The notes below the pieces were generated by a model. That model had not been told where the DNA came from. It worked only from the letters and a program-made list of their open reading frames with translations, and ran no database searches. From Euclidia mi (lineage: Eukaryota > Arthropoda > Insecta > Lepidoptera > Erebidae), in assembly GCA_944739405.2 (NCBI GenBank), contig OX123188.2, positions 63,879,251-63,943,250 of the forward strand: 64,000 bases of DNA, written 5' to 3'. Below, piece by piece: positions 9,701-21,095 of this stretch (the first letter of the stretch is position 1; each line of letters opens with the position of its first letter). Made by a program: the position numbers and the translations under genes.

Positions 9701-12655
9701 TGAGAAACTCAGTCTCATAATATGTCAGAGATTTGATTGCCTAAAACAACTGGATGAATCAAATTAACTTTCCACTGCCCTCTGCAAACAGTTCCCAGTT
9801 TGTCTAGGCAAGTTCTGAACAGATGATACACTGGCTTTAGCGGATCGACTAATTACTTAGCTGCCGTAACTTCTTTGTATTATGCATTTAATCATACATA
9901 AATAAAATATAAAAATGGGTCTTGACAGACGGACGCACAACAAAGTGATACTATAAGGGTTCCGTTTTTTCATTTCGACGTACGGAACCCTAAAAACATT
10001 TGCAAATAAAGCTGGTGTGATCCTGATATCAGAATGAATAACTGAACAGGCCTATGAACTATTATTAATTATTTAAGGCTATCATTCAAAGCCCCATTTT
10101 TATTCCGTGGGTATGGTAAGACGCGACTTAGGCAAAAATGCATCAAAGCAAATAGTGTAGAGACGGAAAATAGACATAAAAACCCGTACCAATATGTCTG
10201 GTCTGCATAGTATAGAAGACCAAACGCTCCTATTGACTAAGTAGTGGTAGCAAATAAGGAGAGGCTTCAATTCAGCAGTGGACTCGAAAGGTTGTAAAGT
10301 AAATATATAGCGGTATTTACACATCTTTGTTATACCACAAGCAGGCAGCCGATATAATGAATAAAGTGTATATAACATTAGAAAAGTGCTACTATAATGA
10401 TACGAAAGTCATAGCACCCCGTTATCAATGATCAGCGCGTACGCTGCTTTAAACATTGTAATAAAGTAGCGGGACGGCCAACAACGAATTCCATTATGTT
10501 GCTTGTGGTTCAATATAATATTCTTTTAAATTGTACCTTCCATGAATATAGTCATTTTACTTGAAAAAAAATTGGTAGAGCAAATCGTAAATCGTACGAA
10601 ATTACAAGTTAAACGAATTAAGACTATTATGAGTTTATGACTTGTTTATACTTTTTCTCTGAGCAGAAAACCCTTTTTGACAATTGCTGGCATCCATGGC
10701 TTTATAGTAAATAGGTACATACATATTTAAAGAATTGCACAATGTTAGTTCTATCTCTAAAGATTACAACACGATGATATACGTTCATTCACCATGACAT
10801 TGAAATCTTGGTACGTAGTTATGTACTTTATTGCATGGCATGCATTGCATGTGGTAGTTAAGGTGTAAATTTCACTTTTTATCGTTCTTCATCTTTGGCA
10901 TTAATATTTTAGAAAAGTATTATATCGCTTGTAGATTGCTTGATAAAATATTAATGAATTGAAAGTACACATTATTTGGCGAAAAATAGATTGTATCAGT
11001 AAACTAGCGGGGGCTGGAATAATATTTCTAGTAAATTGGCTTCAAAAATATTTTATGTGTAAATAATTAAGGCACTCGCGTGTCGTGAAATATTCCTTTC
11101 TAAAACCTTATCTCATCGCCATTTATTAGGTAAATTAGATTTTACGTAAATAGCTGTTTGGATAAGTTAAGTATTGTAAATATTTTCGAAGAAAACTCAA
11201 TTTATGAGATTAATTGAGTACCTAGTTAAGAAAATGTTTTACGTCCATTTAATCGTAACATCGTTTAACTAGAGTTGTCTTCTAGCATAGACACAATTAC
11301 GTCCACTTTATTTTATATAACATTAAATGTAATGAGGTAGAGTCGTGTGGAATCTGTAGCGGGACTCTGCACTTGCAGATAGAAGTGCCGCACCCTGTAA
11401 TAGTGCCGGTGCCGCGTCCGTTCCCGGTGCAAGTGCCCATATCCCGGCCGGTCGCGGTGCCTGTGCTGCGGGAGCTCACCGTGCCCGTTATCAAGCCGGT
11501 GCCCTACCCCGTCTACAAAAATGTACCGTACCCCGTAGAGAAGCCTGTACCCGTGCCTGTTGAAAAAGAGGTTAGTACCTGTCAGTGTCACCTGACATAA
11601 GCCTCCGCGTCACCGTACAGTCGAGGCGGCAAGTACATACCGTCCCGTACACGTACGTGTCAATGAGAGAACGTGGTGCTCACGTTTTACGCAACAATAC
11701 AGCAATCGTTTCGCGGTCAACAAGTAACATTAACATCAAGCATCGTCAACGCGATCGGTGCAAACTATTGGCTGCTACCTATCGATATCAACGGAACACA
11801 TGCATGTTGGGCATCTATCTAATGATCTTCCACGGAAATTTATTAAAGCTAGCCTAGCTTCTTGCATGTTGACTGTATAATTATTTCCTACTTAATAGTA
11901 GTGTACACTGCAGCATGTAAATTACATGTCATGAGAATAGCAAATTGGAATCTTTAACACTTAGCACCTATTGATCAGATTGCGACAGGTGATAGATTTA
12001 TAATTACTGATATAACTGACAAGTATTTTATTGTTACGCGTCGTTTAGGTGGTAGTACCAGTAGAAAAGCCATATCCAGTACATATACCGTACGTTCGGC
12101 CGGTGTTCCATCACACCAAGCCGGTGCACGAGGAGCCGGACGAGGACGACTACCCGCAACGACCTGACTTCAAGAAACCTTCACAATACAAGAAAAGGCC
12201 AGCATATGGGTAAATATTATACAGTCAATTTAGGAGAGAGCGTACCAAATGCTTTGTAAACAAACATAAGTGGCATCGTCCAAATAACTGTTTTCATTAA
12301 CACGCTACGTGATTGATTAAATCATATTTAGCATAATTATGCAAGTTTGCGAGCAGTTACGCGTATCGGTAGCGCACGAAATGTATGTGAAGTTCATAGA
12401 CTTATTGAAATGTTTTGTATTCGCAGAACACGTAACAGAAGGCAAAGGCCGTCGCGGACGATTTACCAGGAGCGTAACCGAAGGCGGTGGCCCGAACGTC
12501 GTCCCTCCGGTCACAACACTGACCACAGACCAAGCTCTCGACCCAGCAGCTATCAGCACATAACGTCTTACAGGCATCGCGACCACGAACATGACATGGA
12601 CGAGGATGAACACAGGGAATATGCCATGTATTGCAGAAAGACTGGCAACTGCTGA
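6766..12655 (+). CDS. Secreted Asn/Ser-rich protein with Val-Pro repeat C-terminus (4 exons)
   Basis: Exons 6766-8754, 11379-11570, 12049-12209 and 12427-12655 join in phase across GT/AG introns to give 856 residues. I chose the ATG at 6766 because it opens straight into a signal peptide (residues 1-22, hydrophobic core AIIALLVI, ending DVYA); the frame upstream has no other ATG. Residues 23 to about 640 are low complexity, rich in Asn, Ser, Tyr, Phe and Lys. From about 655 to 755 there are repeated VPVP, PYPV and KPVPVPVEK units spread over exons 1-3. The end is acidic then very Arg/His-rich, closing with CRKTGNC. Insect cuticle, eggshell and tracheal matrix proteins often carry such VPVP repeats, so an extracellular matrix or cuticle role is an inference. 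I recognise no enzyme domain. Confidence 0.85.
8755..11378 (+). other. Intron 1 of the secreted VPVP protein gene
   Basis: The donor is GTAAGT at 8755 and the acceptor is CTTGCAG ending at 11378; the intron is in phase 0. It is AT-rich, with one small repeat at 9895-9997 (AGGGTTCCGT and ACGGAACCCT facing each other), a motif shared with the ends of the element at 42091-42585. I see no coding sequence inside. Confidence 0.75.
9895..9997. repeat. Short repeat ending in facing AGGGTTCCGT/ACGGAACCCT
   Basis: AGGGTTCCGT at about 9956 is mirrored by ACGGAACCCT ending near 9991. The same 10-mer and its complement bound the element at 42091-42585, so this is probably a truncated end of the same common family. 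Confidence 0.55.
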
Positions 12656-12755
12656 TTCAGCATCATCATCGGCGATTTAAGTCCCTTGGAGCCCGGGGTC
12701 CGCTGAGCTAGCAGCGGCCAACGGCTAATTAAAAAGTGTAATCCTAATAGTGCCT

Positions 12756-12761
12756 AATAAA
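12756..12761 (+). terminator. Polyadenylation signal AATAAA
   Basis: AATAAA lies 101 bases after the stop codon at 12653-12655 of the secreted VPVP protein gene, at the distance expected for a short 3' UTR. Confidence 0.7.
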
Positions 12762-12779
12762 GTGGATTAAAGACTGTTT

Positions 12780-14892
12780 AAGAATTGCTGGCAGATACTC
12801 TTAATAATTTTTAATTAATTAAGTTCTGACCGTTGCATTTGTAGATCATATTATTTGACGTTTGTTTTGTATGTTGCATTTTACTCAAAACGACAAATTT
12901 TAAATATGAAACGGATGCATTAAAATACTAATTTTATTGTTCATTAGTTTTACTGTTCGCTTACGTATTTTTTAGTACATAGTATTTTCATTGGTATTAA
13001 AAACCACTGTGCCAAATGTTCTGTTATATGAATTCTTGACTGAAATATTTTGACTGTCTATTTTATAGCTAATATTTTAAGAGTAGGTATTATTATATCT
13101 TGTTTGTATAGTAGTTTTAATATTTATCGAATAGCTAGTAAACAATTAAAAAATCATTCTGGCGTATTTATTTGTTTAAGGTTCAAGGTACAATGGTGGA
13201 TGTAATGCTATATATATGCATTCTATACCGATCAACCATTGAGTGATGCAGAGATGTTTTTTTTTTTTTTTTTTTTTTAAAGTTACGCATGCTTAGCTCG
13301 TTTTGCAAAGTAAACGGATCCTTTATTCATTGTTTCAATAGGTAGGTAATTATTTCATTGTATTTATGTGGCAGGTACGTGTTTCGACGAGAAGATCAGT
13401 CAGTTTCGCATGGGCGCCCGCTTTTACCAACGCTTCGATAAGCAGAATGCGCTTGCTATTAGTGAAGAAAAATATTGCAGCCTCCTAACATACGGTTTAT
13501 TATTCACACGTCTTATCTTACTACTTTATCGATTTTCTTTGAAAACGTACACTTTAATTTATTTTGCTTGTATCTGATACAACTATCGCGGGAAATAGAA
13601 ATTTGTTCTATATATTTTATATACATCGGTACATCACGATGATGACGATGCAATCTAATCTATATCTATTGTATCTAGAATTCTGAGAGAGCGAATTCGT
13701 CTGATTATTCGAAAATAGCAGGCAACCTATTGAGTGTCATGTGGCAGCAATTTAACAACGTTTCATATGCAATGTGTTTTAGGCAATTTTTCATTCACTT
13801 TTACGATGAAAATTGTAGACGTACAAAAGATAGCATTTTGCGCATAAAATAATAATAATCTCTTCCAGATCGAATTTCGTCTACGAGAGGCCGGCCACCA
13901 TAGACGAAATTCGATAGACTAGCTAACTGAGTCGTAGTCGACTAGCTAGCTAACTGAGCAAGCGATAGATATTGTGCACTGTTAGTGCACAAATACAAGT
14001 ACACTCTCTATTTCCTCAATTTCATGGCTATAGCATATTTGTCACGACCAGTGAGGGATTGGGTGGAGGACCGTTGGTTAAGCGTGTCTTTCGATGCACA
14101 TAATACTTAATGGGGCATAATAATTTAATGACTCTAATGAATCATTTTAATGATAAATTCTGTAAAGTAAATTTTGTGCTCGAATCGGACATCGGACCCG
14201 AGAAATCACGATTTGTAGTTGCAGTAGTACACTAGACCACAGAGAGGCATAAATAAATTAATAACTGTATAAAATTATAACACACTGGCAGTCGTCCGTG
14301 TCTTCGCCTGCCCTAAGCTTTCAATCTTGCCATATTTAACACCCGTCCTTAGAGAGTGCCTATGTCATTAAAGAAACCCACTGTCAAATATTATGTTTCT
14401 AGCTTTGTAGTTTAGTAAACGGTTAGCCATGATTTTATGATGATGGTAATCGCTAAAGCATCCAATTTTGGTACGAAACGTCAGGTGCGCCGTGTGTTAC
14501 TCCACATCGCCGTGGGAAGGCTGTTGACAGCCATGCTCATCATATCATATTATGCAGCTGAAAGAATAACCTCAATGACATACTGTGTCGAGATCTGTCA
14601 GCGCTATCGTGAACCCAATTAGAGCCTCAGGGTTTGGCACGCAAAAATGACAAGAAACTGTTAGCTATATATATCTACAGGCTTGGAAATTGAGTAGGCT
14701 ATTAATGGGATTTCTTCTTGGGATCTCGCAAAACGACTGGTCGATGGCTCGCATGACCAGAGGGCTGGCATGTATCTGACACAATATGAAGTACCTATAG
14801 CTATACAAAATAGCTAATTATCCTACAAGTGTTATAGGCACGCCCCTAATTGACTGCGATGTGGAGGAATTAGGAGATTAGGAATTTTATGA
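12780..14892. other. Intergenic AT-rich stretch
   Basis: I see no supported gene. It holds a poly-T run at about 13258-13279 and a hairpin at 13869-13915. A short open stretch at about 13370-13490 has a somewhat protein-like composition but no start, splice context or recognised domain, so I do not call it. Confidence 0.55.
13869..13915. repeat. Perfect 15-bp inverted repeat
   Basis: ATCGAATTTCGTCTA at 13869-13883 is exactly mirrored at 13901-13915 with a 17-base spacer. It is followed by a short direct repeat of CTAACTGAG. Confidence 0.9.
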
Positions 14893-14939
14893 TCTATACA
14901 TATACCTACATAAAATTCTCGTGTTACAGTGTTAGTTAA

Positions 14940-15862
14940 GTGCTCCTCCGAAACGGCTGGACCGATTTGTATGAAATGTTGTATGTATATTCGGTAGGCC
15001 TGAGAATCGCTCGTAATCTATTTTTTGAACCCCCAACTCATAAGGGTTGCCCAATACAAAAAATATGTTTTTAATATTTTGGCCAATTTTTTATTTTTTT
15101 ATGATATGGCAATAAAAAATAAATACAACCCTTAATTTATCCCCTTTTATCACCAACCGATATTTTTAAAGGCCATATTAGTAATTTAATCATATCAATA
15201 GATACCTACCTAGATCAGTTATCCACGCCAGGTGCATACTTACAGGCATTAAACAAAGAATTGTGTCGCAGTGTTAGTCACAATACTCCTCGGAAACGGC
15301 TGGACCGATTTGTATGAAATTTTATATGTATATTTGATAGGTCTGAAAATCGGTCGTAATCTTTTTTCAAATCCCTAAGTCATAAGGGTGATCCAACACA
15401 AAGACATTTTTTTATATTTTTGGACAATTTTTTTCTATGATGAGGCATCAAAAATTCTGACAACCCTTAATTTTCACCATTTTATCACCAACCCCTGTTT
15501 TTAATAGCCATATTAGTAATTTAATCATATGTCTAGATTCGCGTATAGCGGTGTCAAACAAACGTGTCTCAATGTTAGTTACGATAACTCCTCCGAAACG
15601 GCTAGACTGATTTGTATAAAATTTTACATTTGTATTTGGTAGGTCTGAGAATCGCTCCTAATTTATTTTTCAAACAATAAAGATGAATTTGTATTTGAAA
15701 AACCCCTAAGTTGTAAGGGTTGCCAAAGTAAACATATTTTTTATTTTTTTGGTATCATTTTTATTTTAATTTCTGTAAGATGTGGCTGTAAAAAATATTT
15801 ACAACCTTTAATTTTCACCCTTTCATCACCAACCCCCTTTTTAATGGCCATATCATTAATTT
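14940..15862 (+). repeat. Three tandem 300-345-bp units
   Basis: Units start near 14945, 15288 and 15590 (spacing 343 and 302). Each contains the CCGAAACGGCT/GACCGATTTGTATGAAA-type start, GGTCTGAGAATCG-like words, AAGGGTTGCC-like words, and an end reading GGCCATATTAGTAATTTAAT. A further, interrupted unit starts near 16863. Confidence 0.85.
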
Positions 15863-16172
15863 AATAGGGTAGTTTCCAGGGTCAAAATAATTACATTTTA
15901 TTTAGTCCGTATTTTAGATTATAAAAAAATATTGGACACGTATTTTTTCTTTTTTCGATTAAATAAACAATAACAAAGATATATCCCATTAAAGTTACGT
16001 GTGACGTCATCCAGTGCGAAAAAATGCAGCACGGCGTGACGTTATACGTGACTTTAATGAGCTAGATCTTGGTCATTTTTTGTTTAATTTACAAATAAAA
16101 AAATACGTATCGCTTATTTTTGAATAATCTAAAGGAACGACTTATAATTTATTTTTTGTCAACTAGCCTATT
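15863..16172. mobile_element. MITE-1, copy 2
   Basis: Same element as 5654-5964, same orientation, near-identical. It interrupts the third Helitron-internal unit right after GGCCATATCATTAATTTAAT; the two neighbouring units show the uninterrupted site at the same place. Confidence 0.88.
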
Positions 16173-16580
16173 ATGTCACCAGATCAGTTATCCACGCCAG
16201 GCATATACAAAGGTCAGAAAAATCATTTCACATTGTTAGTCAGACAGACTGCCTCCTGCCTGAAAAATAAATTACGTATTGAAGTTAAACTACAGTTTAC
16301 GGATTTTATCGCGTTATATTGGTTTCACTTGTTATTACATTTAAACCGAATGATCTAGAAACTACATTTTTTATTACTAGCCAACGTTTCGAATTCTTTA
16401 CAGGATTCATGTTCACGGCAGACTGAGGTGATATTTGTCTTTGTCTTGAATTTAAAAGTTATCTCAAATTACCCGAACATTTTTCAACCAATAGTTGACC
16501 ACATTTTTTAATTATTGGTTGCAAAATGTATATGTGTATGTATGGATTTTCCACCTCGTAAAACAAAAAAAAAGCAAGAC

Positions 16581-16832
16581 AGACTGCCTCCGTGGTCCAG
16601 TGGATAGCGTATGGGACTGCTGATCGGAGGTCCCGGGTTCGATTTCCAGGTCGGGCAAAAGTGTTACTGGGTTTTTCCGAATTCTCAGTAGCAGCACGGA
16701 GTCTGGTGAAGTGCCCGGTAACGGCAAGAGGCTCGCCGCCTATTACGTGGGACCTAAAAATTCACGGCGAAATGTGGCTGTAATATTACACCTCTGCCTG
16801 CCCTTTCGGGGATACAGGCGTGAGCCTATAAA
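16581..16832 (+). mobile_element. Full-length SINE-A, head type 1
   Basis: Head with GTGGTCCAGTGGATAGCG and B-box-like GGTTCGATTTCC, the shared body, and a tail with GGGATACAGGCGTGAG followed by an A run. It lies within the Helitron-like element. Confidence 0.9.
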
Positions 16833-16891
16833 AAAAAATGTTAGTAACCAATTCACAATACTCCTCCGAAAGGCCTTGACCGATTTGTATG

Positions 16892-16892
<1 letters not shown>

Positions 16893-16926
<34 letters not shown>
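16893..16926. repeat. (TA)n microsatellite
   Basis: An uninterrupted run of alternating T and A about 30 bases long, lying in the fourth Helitron-internal unit. Confidence 0.9.
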
Positions 16927-16928
<2 letters not shown>

Positions 16929-16944
16929 GGTAGGTCTGAGATGT

Positions 16945-17230
16945 CACAATAAAATTTATTCGACCTATGTTGTCCCACTGCTCGGCAAAGGTCATCTTTA
17001 CACTCTTCCAAGCGTCCCTATCTTTGTTGGGCATGTTGCTGTCAAAGTTGTCTAGATCGTCACGTCACGCCATCGTTTTCGGGGTCTGCCTCTGTACCGC
17101 CGTCCGTTTTGCGGAACCCATTGTGTGACGATCTTTGCCCATCGGCTAGGATATGGTTAGGATTCATGTGGATCACGTGACAAGCCCCATCCCACTTTAG
17201 GTTGGTAGTCTTCCGTCTCACATGAGCAAT
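16945..17230 (-). pseudogene. LINE ORF2 C-terminal fragment
   Basis: On the minus strand, disrupted frames read like the extreme C-terminus of an RTE-type ORF2: a basic GRP-type stretch, then RDDLDNFDSNMPNKDRDAW, then FAEQW close to the end. These match the usual RWRDDLD...W...AFAQQW ending of such proteins. It is broken by stops and frameshifts. Confidence 0.65.
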
Positions 17231-17522
17231 ACATGTCATGTCAGAGATCGTAGAACGGCATTTTACACTCGATCAACCTTATTACAATAAGATTTTTTTT
17301 CCAAGATATCATTTATATGGGAAAACAACTTTTGCTGGGTCACCTATTATATAATTATTTATATGAAAATGTTTGTTTGTTCTTTATAGACTCTGAAATG
17401 GCAAGAGATTAATTACTTTTTGTATCACACGTCTTAGGTAACTTTTTTCAGAACCGTTAGGAAAAAAATGGGAAAAGAAAAATACCTTGAAAAGGCAATA
17501 CAAAGTTCGCCGGGTCAGCTAG

Positions 17523-18773
17523 TTTCTATATAATATGTGAATTCTGTTTTTTGGCAAATAAATTTATGAATAGGTACAGGTGAGATTTTCCTGTGGTTAG
17601 TAGATGATCACGAACTTTTTGCTAGTCTTATTAAAGTATCAGAAATTGGAATTAAGTAACACTCTCAAATATCTTTAATGAATATAAAACTCAACAAGCT
17701 TATTTATATTTATCTCAAACTATGGAATCAAGGTTTCGTAAGTCATCGTCCATATTGTAATTTGTACCCCTGATATGGTATGATAAGTAGAATTTTTGTT
17801 ATTTGAAACTGACCTGGGCAATCAAATTTAAAAAATATGTTCTGGATACCATTTTTCTCCGATGAAGGTACGATTATATGAAAAAATGCAATGTAGTTAC
17901 TAAGTTATTTAAATTGTAAAGAACAAAACGTTGAAAAGAGTGTCCCTGAGTTTCTAACCAGATTCTGCTCACGTGGCTCTACTTTTTGAAAAGTATGTTT
18001 TTCAATGCTCAATTATGTAAATATGCATTTAAAATTACTTTCTTTTTCTTATAATATTATCTATGACTTTCTGTCGTGTCTAAAATATTTAAAAAAAATA
18101 TGGAAATAAACATGTTTCAGTTTGAGTTTGGAGGAAACATTCTTTGTTTTCGTAATGGATTGCCTGGGGTTTTACTACTATTTTAGATTACTAGTGGTAA
18201 AAAGTTTAATTACCTATAATAGTTTGCGTGATATTTGTGTATTAGATATGAGGCGTAAATACCTAAAACACGCATGTCGAATTGTATGGGAAGATAGTTG
18301 AAGATACCTAATGTGTAAAATGCTGCTATGTTAGAAATTATTATATAAATCGCTATTCTCAATTATCACACGGGATTCGTAAGTAAACGAGGGTAAAATT
18401 TCATAGGTATGTTCTTGTCTTATTATTACTTCTAGAAATAAATACCGGCTCTATTAGGTAATTTCATTTTTATAATTGTTTTAGCGCTGCTGGTCACATA
18501 TTATGGCGAAAAAAAACAGAAAGTAATTCCAAATGTAATACGAGATGACTCGAAAACAGCAATGGTTATGTATATTTACAAATAAATGATGTGCTGTTAG
18601 TCGGCGAGCAATCGCTAATGAATTCTGGAACTTATCCTCGGGACTCAGTATATCTAAGTTTGAATAGCTTGCACATTGATTGTGATCCGTGGATAAAGTT
18701 GGATACCTCCAAATTTATCCACGGAACACAATTAGTGGTAGTTAGTACTTTTTTGTTTTTTTATACTTTCTCA
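17523..18773. other. AT-rich intergenic stretch
   Basis: No gene seen. At about 18100-18136 there is a short word (ATGGAAATAAACATGTTTCA followed by GTTTGAGTTTG) that recurs at 62240-62280 and looks like the 3' tail of a LINE. Confidence 0.55.
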
Positions 18774-19190
18774 TGTGTCGGAGGGTAGGGTATTGCCGAA
18801 GCATTCGTCGCTACCCTCTGACGGGTATTGGCCCGCCAGATGGTGAGGCGGGCCCCGAAAAAAACCCCCTTGGCGGCGGATTAAGGTGTTGGGCTCCGCC
18901 GCCAAAACACCCAGCGGCCGCAGAGGATATCCAGGACGGCAACGCAACACCGTATCTCCTCTTCCTCTGCGGCCCCGCCGCGACGCATCGAATGGTGCGC
19001 CCCCATTTGGTCGCGGGAGATAGGGCGCGCGGCAACGCAACACCGACACGCCTCTCCTCCCGCGACCGCGCCTGTCTGCGAGGGACAGACAGAACTGACC
19101 CCCGCACCCGCACCGTTAGACGCATCCTGCGCAGCTCCCCCCACCACGACAAGGTGGAGTTCTCACGGGGGGGTGGTTGTTAGTACCTTT
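18774..19190 (+). mobile_element. GC-rich repeat, copy A
   Basis: Begins GTCGGAGGGTAGGGT. It is much richer in GC than the surroundings, with CGGGTATTGGCCCGCCAGAT, AAAACACCCAGC, CTCCTCTTCCTCTGCGG and CCATTTGGTCGCGGGAGATA. Frames are open on both strands because of base composition, but none looks like a known protein. A second copy starts at 19313. It probably belongs to a LINE or other interspersed repeat; the family is not identified. Confidence 0.75.
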
Positions 19191-19312
19191 TTTTTTTGGT
19201 GTCGGGTTTGAAAATCCTCATGGAGTCCCTCCGCCCTGGGGGAGGGGGGGGACGAAGGGGACTGTCAGACTCTTACTGACTAAAAACCAACCCGTGCTCC
19301 TCATGTACCCAA

Positions 19313-19808
19313 ATGTCGGAGGGTAGGGTTTCACCGAAGCATTCCTCGCTACCCCCCCGACGGGTATTGGCCCGCCAGATGGTCAGGCGAGCCACGAACG
19401 AAACCCCTTTGGCGGCGGATGAAGGTGTTGGGCTCCGCCGCCAAAACACCCAGCTGCCGCAGAGGATAGGGAGAACGGCAACCTGGCAACACCGCATCTC
19501 CTCTTCCTCTGCGGCTCCACCGCGACGCAATGTTGGTGTGCCCCCATTTGGTCGCGGGAGATAGGGCGCGCGGCAACGCAACACCGACACGCCTCTCCTC
19601 CCGCGACCGCACCCGACTGCGAGGGGCAGACAGAACTGTCCCCCGCACCCGCACCTTGGACGCATCCTACGCAGGCCTCACCCAAGCCCACGTGGAGCGT
19701 CCCCTCCTGAGATCTCGCTTAGCTTCACCGTGGGTGTACCTCAAACCCACGGTTACTGAGCCCCCCCACCACGACAAGGTGGAGATCCCACGGGGGGTTG
19801 GTAGTTAG
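19313..19808 (+). mobile_element. GC-rich repeat, copy B
   Basis: Same order of words as copy A at about the same spacing, with substitutions and an insertion near 19683-19760. It ends, like A, in an ACCACGACAAGGTGGAG block and TTAGTACCT. The 123 bases between the copies hold TCCCTCCGCCCTGGGGGAGG and CAGACTCTTACTGACTAAAA. Confidence 0.75.
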
Positions 19809-20060
19809 TACCTAATGTTTAACTTTTTTCTTTATCTTTGTACATTCCGACGTTCCTTCCACATTATGGCAACTATAAATGAGTTCAGATTTTTCGATAC
19901 AATAATAAAACTGGAACCATAAAGTTCATTGACATCATAATACCTATTTAAATAACGTTTACTTTTATTTGCTATCAAACAACGATCTCTATGGCCGGTT
20001 TTCCTTTCCGCAAATTTGTGTTAAAGAAAGTTTAGTTGTTTATGTATATATTCATACATA

Positions 20061-20212
20061 CATAGTCTCACGCCTATATCCCCGAAGAGGTAGGCAGAGG
20101 TATATTACTACACCCACTTTTCGCCAAATTTATTTTAGTCCCACGTAATATGGGGCGAGCCTATTGCCGTACTAGGCACATTACTAGACTCCGTGCTGCT
20201 ACTGAGAGTTAA
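20061..20212 (-). mobile_element. SINE-A, truncated
   Basis: The minus strand shows the tail (TACCTCTTCGGGGATATAGG), the ACGTGGGACTAAA-like body and the CTCAGTAGCAGCACGGAGTC word; the tRNA-like head is missing. Confidence 0.85.
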
Positions 20213-20698
20213 ATTTGAGAATTTATGTATATATATTACTAGGTATGTAGGTAAATTGTCTCACGTCATACCTAGATTGTAATCCATCTTTACTTGAATA
20301 TAGTTTGACACAGTTTACTCTGTATAAACAATAAAGTGTTGCGAAATTTTAGTCCAAAACTCTTTTGTTCTTTAGATCAAGTATGACGAGGTTATTCCAG
20401 TACCTACAGCTTTACTTGTACCTAGGTAGTTAATTAGTATCATACAATAGATACTGATTTGCTTGCAAAATTTAAACATAGGTAATGGACCAGAGTAATT
20501 TTATTATACTTTACCTATTCATTGTGCAGATATCCAAAGCTAGGTAATAGCACATATTCGCATGCTGGTGTAAAGATGTGTGAGCTCATCAGCTCACACG
20601 TAATAATTGTGAAAAGAAAGAAATTCGGGCGAATGTTTTGCTTGTAAACTGTTGATTGAATACCTTTTCTTGAAGTTAAAACGATATTTAAATACATA

Positions 20699-21095
20699 CA
20701 TAGTCTCAAGCCTATAACCCCGAAGAGGTAGGCAGAGGTGTATTTCTACACCCACTTTTCGCCAGATATACTTTAGTCCCACGTAATAAGGGGCGAGCCT
20801 ATTGCCGTACCGGGCACATTTCCAGACTCCGTACTGCTACTGAGAATTTCGTTACAGAAAAACCCAATAACACTGCCCGACCCAGGAATCGAACCCGGGA
20901 CCTCCCGATCCCACGCGCACATTTATGCCGCGAGACCAACGAGGCAGTCGTATAGGGTTTGATGTCGAGTTTTCCGTCTCTATCCAAAGATGGTATTTGC
21001 ATCGTGTTATCCCTTAGTCGACTCCTACGACACCCACGGGAAGATAGGAGGTGGTGACATTTGTATTCTATGCCGTCAACCACACGGCTTGGAGG
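20699..21095 (-). mobile_element. SINE-A, head type 2 with extra 5' leader
   Basis: Read on the minus strand, it starts with a leader of about 150 bases (GTGTGGTTGACGGCATAGAA, CTATCTTCCCGTGGGTGTCG), then a head with CCTCGTTGGTCTCGCGGCAT and B box GGTTCGATTCC, then the shared tail. The copies at 41548 and 55288 have the same leader. Confidence 0.88.

Larger units (their letters stand above)
14893..17522 (+). mobile_element. Helitron-like element with internal repeat units
   Basis: The 5' end is TC (14893) preceded by A; the 3' end is CTAG (17519-17522) followed by T. These are the Helitron hallmarks of insertion between A and T. The 5' region has ATAAAATTCTCGTGTTACAG and the last bases read GTTCGCCGGGTCAGCTAG. 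Inside, a unit starting CTCCGAAACGGCTGGACCGA recurs near 14945, 15288, 15590 and 16863. There is no Rep/helicase frame, so it would be non-autonomous. A MITE (15863-16172), a SINE (16581-16832) and a LINE fragment (16945-17230) lie within it. That all of it is one Helitron unit is an inference. Confidence 0.65.

Noticed and set aside
13368..13577. Possible small gene of 69 residues
   Set aside because: There is no ATG at the supposed start, no splice or promoter context and no recognised motif; it is too short to support.
18771..19691. Several overlapping open frames on both strands
   Set aside because: They arise from the GC-rich composition of two repeat copies. None resembles a known protein and all frames are equally open.
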